A stretch of DNA of 45,872 nt, from NCBI RefSeq assembly GCF_937876455.1, contig NZ_CALFIG010000274.1, positions 1 to 45,872 of the forward strand, written 5' to 3'. Under the pieces are notes generated by a model that did not search any database, had not been told where the DNA came from, and was given only the letters and a program-made list of their open reading frames with translations. The stretch is from an uncultured Flavobacterium sp. (GTDB lineage: Bacteria; Bacteroidota; Bacteroidia; Flavobacteriales; Flavobacteriaceae). Numbering within the stretch: the stretch's first letter is position 1; each line of letters starts with the position of its first letter. Below, in pieces: positions 16,817 through 24,552 of the stretch. The translations under genes and the position numbers were made by a program.

Positions 16817-17463
16817 ATATCCTTCATAACTTTAAAGGCAACGTCTATTTGATTTTCATCTACTATAATTGTAAATTCATTAGTAGTAGAAATAACCTCA
16901 TTAATAATAACCCCCTCCCAAGCTAAAGATTGAAATATATAATAATACACCCCCGGAACTGAAACATTTTCTTGCGGAAGTTTAACCGTTATTGAGGCTA
17001 AATTTTCTTTTTTATTTAGCACTTTTTCTGTCTTGAGTAGATTTTCTACTAATGCATTTACAGAAGAACTAACTACTATATTCGTTTCATTAACCCCTCG
17101 TGAAGAAGTATAAAACACGTCTTTTAATTTGTTGATTTCCGAAATAAGTTTAGCCTGATTATCTAATAATGAATCTGAAGTAATAAAGGTATAATCTGTT
17201 AAAGATGAACGAACAGTTATTTCCCCTATATTTTGTAAAACTTTTGAAACTTTATGACTTATTCTAAAATCTAATTCTTCAGAAATGCGTTTCAATGCCA
17301 TCACAACAGCACCTTGTTTAATATCTTTCCCTAAATGAATTTCTATTGCAGGCATTATTACCCTAGCCAAAGAAGTTAAATTAATAATTCCTTCTGACAA
17401 AGAGCTAAGTAAAAAAGGTTTTGTTTTTAAGTATTGTTCAACAACTGAAGCTACTGTTTTCAT
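16801..17463 (-). CDS. Unassigned protein, possibly winged-helix plus ACT-like domains
   Basis: A 220-residue cytoplasmic protein. The first 75 residues look like a winged-helix module (EGIINLTSLARVIMP...VVMALKRISEEL). The rest looks like two alternating beta-alpha units of ACT type (about 95-155 and 165-220), for example SITVKLP, GVYYYIFQSLAWEGVIINEV and EFTIIVDENQIDVAFKVM. That pattern is seen in small-molecule-sensing regulators and aspartokinase tails, but I found no kinase domain and no clear effector motif. The ATG at 17463 is chosen because a TATATTTG core lies 15 bases upstream, inside the longer frame. The function is not recognised. Confidence 0.6.
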   Translation of the reverse strand: MKTVASVVEQYLKTKPFLLSSLSEGIINLTSLARVIMPAIEIHLGKDIKQGAVVMALKRISEELDFRISHKVSKVLQNIGEITVRSSLTDYTFITSDSLLDNQAKLISEINKLKDVFYTSSRGVNETNIVVSSSVNALVENLLKTEKVLNKKENLASITVKLPQENVSVPGVYYYIFQSLAWEGVIINEVISTTNEFTIIVDENQIDVAFKVMKDIKKIS

Positions 17464-17478
17464 ATCACTTATTTTTTG

Positions 17479-17486
17479 CAAATATA
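17479..17486 (-). promoter_or_regulatory. Promoter core TATATTTG
   Basis: Minus-strand TATATTTG, an exact TAnnTTTG match, ends 15 bases before the ATG at 17463 and rules out the TTG start at 17490. No upstream TTG element was seen. Confidence 0.5.
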
Positions 17487-17528
17487 GCACTTTTGTTATA
17501 AATATAACTTAATGTTTTAAAAAAACAG

Positions 17529-17891
17529 TTAATCGAAGTAATAAAATGCTTCTTCCAAATGTTCAACGGTAAACGGATTACTAGCAGCATGGATAGCAAT
17601 AATATCAAAGCGAACCGTTACATCTAAATCTTTTTTAATAACATATTCATTAATGGCCTTCACTAACAATTTTATTTTTTTTGGTTTTACAAAATCCTGA
17701 GGTAATCCGAAATCTAAACTTGAACGCGTTTTTACTTCCACAACCGCCAATACGCTACCTTTCAGTGCAATAATATCAACTTCTGCTTTTTGAAACGTCC
17801 AATTTGTTTCTAAGATTTCATAGCCGTTTTGCTGTAAAAAATCTACCGCGATTTCTTCCCCTTTTTTTCCTAAATCGTTGTGATTTGCCAT
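17529..17891 (-). CDS. YraN/UPF0102 family nuclease-fold protein
   Basis: A 120-residue protein of the PD-(D/E)XK-like UPF0102 family. Visible core residues are GKKGEEIAVDFLQQNGY, then the Asp of KAEVDIIALKG and the E-x-K of LAVVEVKTRSS. Members often neighbour ribosomal or envelope genes and are suspected to act on DNA, but no defined substrate is established to my knowledge. It lies 39 bases after the LD-carboxypeptidase gene, so one transcript is likely. Confidence 0.9.
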   Translation of the reverse strand: MANHNDLGKKGEEIAVDFLQQNGYEILETNWTFQKAEVDIIALKGSVLAVVEVKTRSSLDFGLPQDFVKPKKIKLLVKAINEYVIKKDLDVTVRFDIIAIHAASNPFTVEHLEEAFYYFD

Positions 17892-17930
17892 TTTTTAATG
17901 TGTCAATTTCAATGTGTCGATTTGCCAATT

Positions 17931-18827
17931 TTATATAAATTGAAGTTTTATTTCTTTTTCATTCACTTCAAAATCTACATGTCTACCAAGAATCAAAGTT
18001 CGATTATCCGATTGATGTCCGGCAGGAAAATCAAAAGCAATAGGAATGTTATATTCTTTTGTAATTGCTGTAATGATTTGTATCGCATTTTGCCCAAATG
18101 GGATTTCATTATCGTGCATATCGGTCATACTTCCTACTATAATTCCTTTAACATGTTCAAAATAGCCATTTCGTTTTAAGTTGTACATCATTCGGTCAAT
18201 ATGATATAAATACTCGTCTAAATCTTCAATAAAAAGGATTTTATCTTTTGTCTCAATGGATGATTTCGAACCTAATAAACTGTACAAAATAGAAATGTTT
18301 CCGCCTACCAATTCGCCCGAAACAGTTCCTTTTACATCATAACTTTTCGAAGGAATTGCATACGAAATCGTTTCTCCAAAAAGCGCTTTTCGTAAAGTTT
18401 CTTTCACTTCTCCTGATGCATTTGGAACAGTAAAAGGCATTATGGAATGTAAAGACGCCACACGTTCCACGTTCAATTGACTATGTAAAACGGTCACATC
18501 AGAAAAACCCATAATCCATTTAGGATGTTGCTTGAAATTTGTGAAATCTAATGAATCTATAATACGAACCGTACCATATCCACCTCGAGCACACCAAATG
18601 GCTTTTACATTTTCATCATCTAATTGTGCCTGAAAATCAGCAGCTCGTTGAGAATCAGTTCCTCCTAATTGAAAATTATCTAAGCCTATTGTAGTTCCTA
18701 ATTTAACGTTTAGTCCCCAAGATTCTAATAAATCAATAGCTGGTTTGGCGTCTTCGGGAAAAAATTTTCGCGCTGTACAAACAAGAGCAACGGTATCTCC
18801 CGCCTTTAAAAATGGTGGTATAATCAT
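17931..18827 (-). CDS. LD-carboxypeptidase (peptidase family S66)
   Basis: S66 enzymes cleave the L,D-bond of tetrapeptide muropeptides during cytoplasmic peptidoglycan recycling. The 298-residue protein has the triad context: nucleophile Ser in IMGFSDVTVLHS (about 117), Glu in ILFIEDLDEYLYHIDRM, and His in FPAGHQSDNRTLILG. N-terminal GDTVALVCTARKF and AIWCARGGYGTVRIID are also typical. No signal peptide is visible, as expected. The gene is divergent from metG. Confidence 0.92.
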   Translation of the reverse strand: MIIPPFLKAGDTVALVCTARKFFPEDAKPAIDLLESWGLNVKLGTTIGLDNFQLGGTDSQRAADFQAQLDDENVKAIWCARGGYGTVRIIDSLDFTNFKQHPKWIMGFSDVTVLHSQLNVERVASLHSIMPFTVPNASGEVKETLRKALFGETISYAIPSKSYDVKGTVSGELVGGNISILYSLLGSKSSIETKDKILFIEDLDEYLYHIDRMMYNLKRNGYFEHVKGIIVGSMTDMHDNEIPFGQNAIQIITAITKEYNIPIAFDFPAGHQSDNRTLILGRHVDFEVNEKEIKLQFI

Positions 18828-18846
18828 ATAAAATTCAATAAGAATT

Positions 18847-18905
18847 CAAAAATAAGGAATTTGAAGAGAAAAATTCGTCTATTCCTCTCAAATGAATTAT
18901 TTTTG
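18847..18905. promoter_or_regulatory. Divergent promoter cores for ldcA-yraN (-) and metG (+)
   Basis: On the minus strand TATTTTTG lies at 18854-18847, 19 bases before the ldcA ATG. On the plus strand TATTTTTG lies at 18898-18905, 19 bases before the metG ATG at 18925. Neither has a TTG element at 17-23 bases, so both are core-only matches. Confidence 0.5.
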
Positions 18906-18924
18906 CATTAAATAATTGATTAGA

Positions 18925-21027
18925 ATGACCGAAAACCAAAAACAAAAAGAAACAAAAAGATATACAATTACAGCAGCACTGCCTTACACCAATGGACCCA
19001 TTCATATTGGGCATTTAGCAGGTGTTTACGTGCCTTCTGATATATATGCAAGATATTTACGGTTACAAGGAAAAGATGTAGCTTTCATTTGCGGGAGCGA
19101 CGAGCACGGTGTGGCAATCTCAATGAAAGCCAAGAAAGAAGGCATCACACCTCAACAAGTAATTGATAAATATGACGGAATTATTCGTAAATCGTTTATA
19201 GATTTTGGAATTTCTTTTGATAATTATTCTAGAACTTCTTCGGAAATTCACCACAAAACAGCTTCCGAATTTTTTAAAAAATTATACGATAACGGTGATT
19301 TCATTGAAGAAACTACCGAACAATTATATGATGCTAAAGCAGACCAATTTTTAGCAGACCGTTTTGTAACTGGAACTTGTCCAAAATGTGACAATCCTGA
19401 AGCGTATGGCGACCAATGTGAAAAATGTGGTTCGACTTTAAATGCAACCGATTTAATCAATCCAAAATCAACTATTACAGGAGAAACGCCTATTTTAAAA
19501 TCGACAAAACACTGGTTTTTACCTTTAAATCGTTACGAATCGTTTTTAAAAGAATGGATTTTAGAAGGTCATAAAAACGACTGGAAACCCAATGTGTACG
19601 GACAAGTAAAATCGTGGGTGGATGGTGGTTTAGAACCAAGAGCGGTAACCCGTGATTTAGATTGGGGAATCGATGTGCCTGTTGCAGGAGCCGAAGGAAA
19701 AAAATTATACGTTTGGTTTGATGCGCCTATTGGTTACATTTCTGCAACCAAAGAATGGGCGGCTCGCGAAGGAAAAGATTGGGAACCGTATTGGAAAGAT
19801 GCCGATACAAAATTGGTTCATTTCATTGGGAAAGACAATATCGTATTCCATTGTATTATTTTTCCAGCGATGTTAAAAGCAGAAGGAAGTTATATTTTAC
19901 CAGATAATGTTCCGGCAAATGAATTCTTGAATTTAGAAGGAAATAAATTATCGACTTCAAAAAACTGGGCGGTTTGGTTACACGAATACTTACAAGATTT
20001 CCCAGAAAAACAAGATTCGTTGCGTTATGCGTTAACTGCTAATGCTCCAGAAACTAAAGACAACGACTTTACTTGGAAAGATTTTCAAGCCAGAAATAAT
20101 AATGAATTAGCTGCAATTTTTGGTAATTTCATCAATCGTGTGGTGGTATTAACTAATAAATATTACAACGGAATTGTTCCTGCCCCAAATGAATTTTCTG
20201 AAGTTGACGAGCAAACTTTAGCCGAGTTAAAAGCGTATCCAGCAGTGATTTCAAGTTCAATTGAACGTTACCGATTTAGAGAAGCGTTAGGCGAATTAAT
20301 GAACGTAGCTCGTTTAGGTAATAAATATTTAGCCGACGAAGAACCTTGGAAAATGGTGAAAGAAAATCCGGCAAGAGTACAAACTCAAATGTATGTAGCA
20401 TTGCAAATTGCATCTGCTTTAGCCATACTTTCAGAACCGTTTTTACCGTTTACTGCTGAAAAATTGTGCTACATTTTAGATATTAAAGTCAATAATTGGA
20501 ATTTGGAATTTGAAAATTGGAATTTGACAAAACCCGGACATCAAATTGGTCATCCCAAAATCTTGTTTGCCCAAATTGAAGATGCAGAAATCCAAAAACA
20601 ACTAGACAAATTAGAAGCAACTAAAACCGCAAATGCTTCGACAAACTCAGTACAAGTAATGGAACCTCAAAAAGATATTATCACCTTCGAAGATTTTGCC
20701 AAAGTCGATTTACGAATTGGAACCATCATCGAAGCCGAAAAAATGCCGAAAGCCAACAAATTGTTGGTGTTGAAAGTTGATACTGGAATTGATGTTAGAA
20801 CCATCGTTTCTGGTATAGCAGAGCATTTTACTCCTGAAGAAGTAGTTGGGAAACGCGTAACCGTTTTAGTCAACTTAGCACCAAGAGCTTTACGTGGTGT
20901 GGAAAGCGAAGGTATGTTATTATTAACCAATAACGCGGAAGGAAAATTGGTTTTCGTGAATCCAGATACTTCGACTTCGCTCAGCACAGGTTCAGAAGGC
21001 GTAATTAATGGTGCGATGATATCTTAA
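18925..21027 (+). CDS. metG: Methionyl-tRNA synthetase
   Basis: MetRS charges tRNA-Met. The 700-residue protein has the HIGH-type motif in NGPIHIGHLAG and two zinc knuckles (CPKC and CEKC, about 153-169). The KMSKS loop is present as KLSTS near 341. The C-terminal EMAP/Trbp111 tRNA-binding domain runs from about 588 (FEDFAKVDLRIGTI). ATG 18925 follows a promoter core and is preferred to the TTG at 18916. Two stretches look like repeat-derived extra codons: residues about 524-536 (NNWNLEFENWNLT) and about 682-692 (TSTSLSTGSEG near the C-terminus). The catalytic parts look intact. Confidence 0.97.
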   Translation: MTENQKQKETKRYTITAALPYTNGPIHIGHLAGVYVPSDIYARYLRLQGKDVAFICGSDEHGVAISMKAKKEGITPQQVIDKYDGIIRKSFIDFGISFDNYSRTSSEIHHKTASEFFKKLYDNGDFIEETTEQLYDAKADQFLADRFVTGTCPKCDNPEAYGDQCEKCGSTLNATDLINPKSTITGETPILKSTKHWFLPLNRYESFLKEWILEGHKNDWKPNVYGQVKSWVDGGLEPRAVTRDLDWGIDVPVAGAEGKKLYVWFDAPIGYISATKEWAAREGKDWEPYWKDADTKLVHFIGKDNIVFHCIIFPAMLKAEGSYILPDNVPANEFLNLEGNKLSTSKNWAVWLHEYLQDFPEKQDSLRYALTANAPETKDNDFTWKDFQARNNNELAAIFGNFINRVVVLTNKYYNGIVPAPNEFSEVDEQTLAELKAYPAVISSSIERYRFREALGELMNVARLGNKYLADEEPWKMVKENPARVQTQMYVALQIASALAILSEPFLPFTAEKLCYILDIKVNNWNLEFENWNLTKPGHQIGHPKILFAQIEDAEIQKQLDKLEATKTANASTNSVQVMEPQKDIITFEDFAKVDLRIGTIIEAEKMPKANKLLVLKVDTGIDVRTIVSGIAEHFTPEEVVGKRVTVLVNLAPRALRGVESEGMLLLTNNAEGKLVFVNPDTSTSLSTGSEGVINGAMIS
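20494..20530 (+). repeat. Short tandem repeat inside metG
   Basis: Imperfect tandem copies of AATTGGAATTTG(G/A) encode the unusual WNLEFENWNL run. The linker between anticodon-binding and tRNA-binding domains tolerates length change. This is seen directly; an intergenic-repeat origin is inference. Confidence 0.45.
20967..20997 (+). repeat. Repeat-like DNA inside the 3' end of metG
   Basis: The stretch containing CTTCGACTTCGCTCAGC resembles a motif commonly scattered in noncoding DNA of Bacteroidota. Here it is in frame and encodes a Ser/Thr-rich insertion near the C-terminus of MetRS. The resemblance comes from memory and was not searched. Confidence 0.45.
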
Positions 21028-21028
21028 T

Positions 21029-21712
21029 ATGAACCCAAAAGTAATTGCATTCGATGCAGACGACACCCTTTGGCACAACGAACCTTATTTTGATGAGGCG
21101 CAAGAACGCTTTTGTGTGTTGTTTCAAGATTATGCGTCACATCAAGAAATTTTAAGATTGATTTTGAACCATCAAGTCAATAATTTGCCGTTGTATGGTT
21201 TTGGTATTAAAGCGTTTACATTATCGATGGTTGAAACCGCTTTGGAATTGACTCATCATCAAATTGCGGGCAAAGGCATTGAGCAAATTTTAGTAATTGG
21301 TAAAGATTTACTGCAAAAACCAGTAGAATTACTCCCAAATATCACTTCTGTTTTAGAACAATTGCAAGGAAAATATAAATTAGTTGTCGCTACAAAAGGC
21401 GATTTAAAAGACCAACATCGTAAACTTCACGATTCTGGAATCGGTGCTTATTTTCATCATATTGAAGTGATGAGCGATAAAACCGAATTGGATTATGAAA
21501 AAATGCTAGGTCGATTAGATTGCAAAGCGAATGATTTTTTAATGATTGGAAATTCGTTAAAATCCGATGTTTTGCCCGTTTTGAATATTGGCGGACATGC
21601 CATTCATATTCCGTATCACACGACTTGGGAATATGAAAAAATAGATTTTGAAATTCAGCATAACAACTTTAAATCGGTTACCCAAATAACTGACATTTTA
21701 TCTTTCTTATAA
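21029..21712 (+). CDS. HAD-superfamily hydrolase (phosphatase)
   Basis: A 227-residue HAD hydrolase with all four motifs: I, FDADDTLWHNE with the nucleophile Asp; II, VVATKGD; III, a lysine in the segment after KLDHDSG-like residues (TELDYEKML); and IV, MIGNSLKSDVLP. A helical cap lies between motifs I and II, so the substrate is probably a small phosphorylated metabolite, not identifiable here. It starts one base after the metG stop codon and overlaps the next gene by one base, so it sits in the metG operon. Confidence 0.88.
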   Translation: MNPKVIAFDADDTLWHNEPYFDEAQERFCVLFQDYASHQEILRLILNHQVNNLPLYGFGIKAFTLSMVETALELTHHQIAGKGIEQILVIGKDLLQKPVELLPNITSVLEQLQGKYKLVVATKGDLKDQHRKLHDSGIGAYFHHIEVMSDKTELDYEKMLGRLDCKANDFLMIGNSLKSDVLPVLNIGGHAIHIPYHTTWEYEKIDFEIQHNNFKSVTQITDILSFL

Positions 21713-22335
21713 TGAAGCAAAAAATAAATTTAGCTACTTGGAACCGAAAAGAACATTTTGAGTTTTTCTCTACTTTCGAAGAACCTTTTTTTGGAATTAC
21801 CACACCAATTGATATGACTATTGCTTATGAAAAAGCGAAAGCCATGCAAATTCCGTTTTTTGTTTATTATTTACATAAAACGATTGCTGCGGTTAATCAA
21901 GTGGAAAATTTCAGGTATCGAATAGAAGAAAACGAAGTGGTACTTTATGGCGAAATAGATGCTTCTTCCACGATTATGCGTGAAGATAAAACGTTTGGCT
22001 TTTCCTTTATGAAGTTTAACTACGATATTCATGAATTTAGTAAAATTGTACAAACTGAAATTGAACGCATTCAAGTAACACCTGGGCTTTTTACAAGAGA
22101 ATTTCCTGCTAATATTATTCATTTTTCAGCTATTCCTTGGATTAACTTTACAGGTCTAACCCATTCTAGAAGTTATACGTTACCAGATAGTTGTCCAAAA
22201 GTTTCATGGGGAAAATTAATAGACGATCAAGGTAAAAAAACAATGTCAGTAGCGGTTATGGCGCATCATGGACTGGTTGATGGATACCATATGGGGTTAT
22301 TTATAGAGATTTTACAAACCGAATTAAATAAATAA
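21712..22335 (+). CDS. Chloramphenicol-acetyltransferase-fold acyltransferase
   Basis: The 207-residue protein has the type A CAT fold from N-terminal WNRKEHFEFF to the catalytic HHGLVDGYHMG near residue 190, where the first or second His acts as general base and Asp-Gly is structural. It is near the usual 210-220 residues. The first base of its ATG is the last base of the HAD stop codon. This chromosomal housekeeping-operon position, without mobile DNA, suggests a native acyltransferase; chloramphenicol as a substrate cannot be assumed. Confidence 0.85.
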   Translation: MKQKINLATWNRKEHFEFFSTFEEPFFGITTPIDMTIAYEKAKAMQIPFFVYYLHKTIAAVNQVENFRYRIEENEVVLYGEIDASSTIMREDKTFGFSFMKFNYDIHEFSKIVQTEIERIQVTPGLFTREFPANIIHFSAIPWINFTGLTHSRSYTLPDSCPKVSWGKLIDDQGKKTMSVAVMAHHGLVDGYHMGLFIEILQTELNK

Positions 22336-22358
22336 ACCACTGATTGCTCAGTGGTTTA
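22333..22358. terminator. Inverted repeat, probable terminator of the metG operon
   Basis: An 11-base perfect stem TAAACCACTGA / TCAGTGGTTTA with loop TTGC starts inside the last stop codon. The U tract is weak, so efficiency is uncertain. It lies between convergent genes (CAT-fold and ssb). Confidence 0.65.
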
Positions 22359-22378
22359 TAGAACCAAATTTTAAAGAA

Positions 22379-22699
22379 TTACTTCCCTAACAACAACAAT
22401 TCGTTTACAAGAATTTCAGTTACATAGCGTTTGTTTCCATCTTTATCGTCATAACTTCTGTGGGTTAATTTCCCTTCTACAGCAATTTCTTTCCCTTTAG
22501 TAACATATTTTTCAATGATCTCTGCTGTTTTACCCCAAGCCGTTACTCGATGCCATTCGGTTTGTTCTACTTTGTCTCCTTTTTCGTTGTAATAAAAATC
22601 ATTTGTAGCAATAGTAAGCGTTGCTACTTTCTTGTTGTTAATTGTTTTAACTTCTGGTTCTTGTCCTACGTGTCCGATTAATTGTACTCTGTTTTTCAT
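22379..22699 (-). CDS. ssb: Short single-stranded DNA-binding protein
   Basis: An OB-fold SSB of only 106 residues: MKNRVQLIGHVGQEPEV, ATLTIATNDFYYNEKGDKVE, TEWHRVTAWGKTAEI, KGKEIAVEGKLTHRSYDD. It ends right after the fold and lacks the flexible linker and acidic tip that standard SSBs use to recruit partners. It may therefore be a second, accessory SSB in this genome. Upstream lies a broken four-helix-bundle gene enclosed by inverted repeats, which may have moved the original promoter away from the ssb start codon. Confidence 0.92.
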   Translation of the reverse strand: MKNRVQLIGHVGQEPEVKTINNKKVATLTIATNDFYYNEKGDKVEQTEWHRVTAWGKTAEIIEKYVTKGKEIAVEGKLTHRSYDDKDGNKRYVTEILVNELLLLGK

Positions 22700-22748
22700 G
22701 GCGTGTAAATATTTAAATGTTAATAATTATGTTCCTTTTTTAGTTGCA

Positions 22749-22766
22749 GTCGCAGTTTTCAGTCAC
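22749..22766 (+). repeat. Left inverted repeat, 18 bases, of the four-helix-bundle unit
   Basis: GTCGCAGTTTTCAGTCAC here is the exact reverse complement of 23168-23185. The pair encloses the broken four-helix-bundle gene. Confidence 0.85.
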
Positions 22767-22778
22767 GGCTAATTAATT

Positions 22779-23146
22779 TTAGGTTTTACAACCGAATCTT
22801 GATGGATTCAATATCATATAATTAATTATTTTACCTATTTCTTCTGACTTATTTACCATATCATTATATTGTTCCTTTGATAAATAATTACATTCTAAAG
22901 CGAAATCTAACCAAACTGAAGTTTCAGAATTTTCACCGTCCGAATCAGTAAGCTTACTTATAAAATGATTTATATATCTTCTCTTTCTATAAGCCTCCGC
23001 AATATTTGCACATACACTTCTAGATGACCTTCTAACTTGATCCGTTAATGCGTATTTTCTTCTTTTGGAAATGAATCAGATACTTTCTTAATTTCCATAG
23101 CTAAAGAAAAAGCTTTTTGATAAGCTACTAATTTTTTGAAATCCAT
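22779..23146 (-). pseudogene. Frameshifted four-helix-bundle protein (23S rRNA intervening-sequence / S23 family)
   Basis: Minus-strand translation from ATG 23146 gives MDFKKLVAYQKAFSLAM, then EIKKVSDSFPKEE and a premature stop. In the shifted frame it continues YALTDQVRRSSRSVCANIAEA, then RKRRYINHF...WLDFALECNYLS... and stops at 22779. This is the small four-helix-bundle family first known from 23S rRNA insertions. The frame breaks at an A run (plus 23055-23058, four T): one more base would restore a 122-residue protein. It could be a true mutation or a homopolymer sequencing error. The 18-base inverted repeats on both sides suggest a dispersed unit. Confidence 0.85.
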
Positions 23147-23167
23147 TTTGTTAATTTTCTGAAAACT

Positions 23168-23185
23168 GTGACTGAAAACTGCGAC
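23168..23185 (+). repeat. Right inverted repeat, 18 bases, of the four-helix-bundle unit
   Basis: GTGACTGAAAACTGCGAC is the exact reverse complement of 22749-22766. An adjacent partial copy (CTGAAAACTG at 23159-23168) makes this end a short tandem array. The remaining sequence to 23301 holds a CATCTTTG element on the minus strand (23218-23211), one base away from a promoter core. Confidence 0.85.
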
Positions 23186-23301
23186 TAATCATTGTTTCAT
23201 TTCGACAGTGCAAAGATGTGGCAAGAAAAAAAGGTTATTCGGTAGTTAGTTATTTACTTTCGGTTGTAACTATTTGTAAGCGTTTGTAAACGGAAATTTT
23301 G

Positions 23302-23309
23302 TATGTTTG
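23302..23309 (+). promoter_or_regulatory. Promoter core TATGTTTG
   Basis: TATGTTTG fits TAnnTTTG, 12 bases before the ATG at 23322. TTG elements lie at 15 and 25 bases upstream, both slightly outside the usual spacing. It overlaps the alternative TTG start at 23307, which is therefore rejected. Confidence 0.5.
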
Positions 23310-23321
23310 AAAAAAACAATT

Positions 23322-23672
23322 ATGTCAAAAACCTGTTTAGAATGTGGCGATAAAATCATAGGCCGAGAAGATAAAAAGTTTTGTTCTGATGGTTGTAGAA
23401 ATGCGTACAACAATAAAATGAACAAAGATCAGAACAATCTGATGCGTAATATCAATAACTCGTTACGCAAAAACTATCGTATTCTTTGTGATTTAAATCC
23501 AGAAGGTAAAACTAAAACAACTCGAAATAAAATGAGCAGTAAAGGGTTTGATTTTGAATTATTTACTTCAATATTAAAAACAAAAACAGGCAATACCTAT
23601 TATTTCGTTTATGATTATGGCTATATGGAAATAGAAAATGAACAGTATGTATTAGTCAAAAAAGAAGCCTAA
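23322..23672 (+). CDS. Small zinc-ribbon-like protein of unknown function
   Basis: A 116-residue protein. The N-terminus has a compact metal site, CLECG...KKFCSDGCRNAYNN, with Cys at about 5, 8, 21 and 25. It is followed by a basic helix and a C-terminal strand-rich part (YYFVYDYGYMEIENEQYVLV). The motif resembles short zinc fingers found in many small nucleic-acid- or protein-binding bacterial proteins. I cannot assign a role. Its stop codon directly abuts the ATG of the epimerase-like gene, so they are coupled. Confidence 0.75.
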   Translation: MSKTCLECGDKIIGREDKKFCSDGCRNAYNNKMNKDQNNLMRNINNSLRKNYRILCDLNPEGKTKTTRNKMSSKGFDFELFTSILKTKTGNTYYFVYDYGYMEIENEQYVLVKKEA

Positions 23673-24506
23673 ATGAAAACAATTTCGATACTCGGTTGCG
23701 GTTGGCTCGGTTTACCTTTAGCGAAATCATTGCTTTCAAAAGGTTATGAAGTAAAAGGCTCCACGACTTCTAAAAGCAAATTAGAGGCGTTGAAAAATGC
23801 CGGAATTTTACCTTTTCAAATTCAATTAGGAACAGATGAAGTTAGTGGAAAAATAGAAAATTTTCTAAACGAAACCGATGTTTTGATTATTACTATTCCA
23901 CCAGGATTGAGAAAAGTCAACTCGACTTCAGAGGAAATGTCGTTTGTAAATAAAGTAAAAACATTAATTCCATTTATCGAAAAATCAGGAATTCAAAAAG
24001 TTCTTTTTGTGAGCTCGACTTCGGTTTATGGAGACAGTTTTCCGATTGTAGAAATCACTAAAGAAACGACACCAAATCCAGATACGGAAAGCGGGAAACA
24101 ATTAGCTATTGCCGAAACACTTTTACAATCGAATCCACATTTTAAAACTACCGTTATTCGTTTTGGTGGATTAATAGGAGAAGACAGAAATCCGTTGTAT
24201 CAATTACGGCATAAAACCATTCCAAATCCAGATGCGCCTATCAATTTAATTCATCAACTGGATTGTATTGGAATTATAGAAACAATTATTGACAAAAGAC
24301 TTCGACAAGATCAGTCTAACAAATGGAATGAAACATACAATGCTTCAGGCATTAACAGCGTTACTAAAAGAGTTTATTATACAGATAAAGCTCAAGAATT
24401 AGGATTTCAAAATCCTGTATTTGAAGAAGGCATAAGTATTGGAAAACAAATTCTGTCTGCAAAAACAGAACACGAATTAAATTACACTTTTAAGGTAACT
24501 AAATAA
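23673..24506 (+). CDS. YeeZ-like NAD(P)-binding SDR/epimerase family protein
   Basis: The 277-residue protein starts with a dinucleotide-binding motif (ISILGCGWLGLPLAKSL) and TSKSKLEAL. It continues as an extended short-chain fold with FVSSTSVYGD and a downstream IRFGGLIGEDRNPLY, with VNLIH-like NLIHQLD near the substrate side. The usual YxxxK catalytic pair is not evident at its normal place, where ESGKQLAIAE stands, as is common in YeeZ relatives. Substrate unknown. It ends at a strong terminator. Confidence 0.85.
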   Translation: MKTISILGCGWLGLPLAKSLLSKGYEVKGSTTSKSKLEALKNAGILPFQIQLGTDEVSGKIENFLNETDVLIITIPPGLRKVNSTSEEMSFVNKVKTLIPFIEKSGIQKVLFVSSTSVYGDSFPIVEITKETTPNPDTESGKQLAIAETLLQSNPHFKTTVIRFGGLIGEDRNPLYQLRHKTIPNPDAPINLIHQLDCIGIIETIIDKRLRQDQSNKWNETYNASGINSVTKRVYYTDKAQELGFQNPVFEEGISIGKQILSAKTEHELNYTFKVTK

Positions 24507-24534
24507 AAAAAGCCACTTAAAAGTGGCTTTTTTT
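24505..24534. terminator. Bidirectional terminator
   Basis: AAGCCACTT and AAGTGGCTT form a stem flanked by seven A and about seven T. It lies between the convergent epimerase-like gene and the lipoprotein gene ending at 24553. Confidence 0.9.
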
Positions 24535-24552
24535 ATGATCTTATTTTACAAA

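Noticed and set aside
21712..22335. Acquired chloramphenicol resistance gene
   Set aside because: The fold and HHxxxDG motif fit, but the gene overlaps a housekeeping operon by one base and no mobile DNA is adjacent. A native acyltransferase is more likely.
22700..23306. Insertion sequence in the gap beside ssb
   Set aside because: No transposase frame is present; the content is a small four-helix-bundle gene, and no target-site duplication was recognised.
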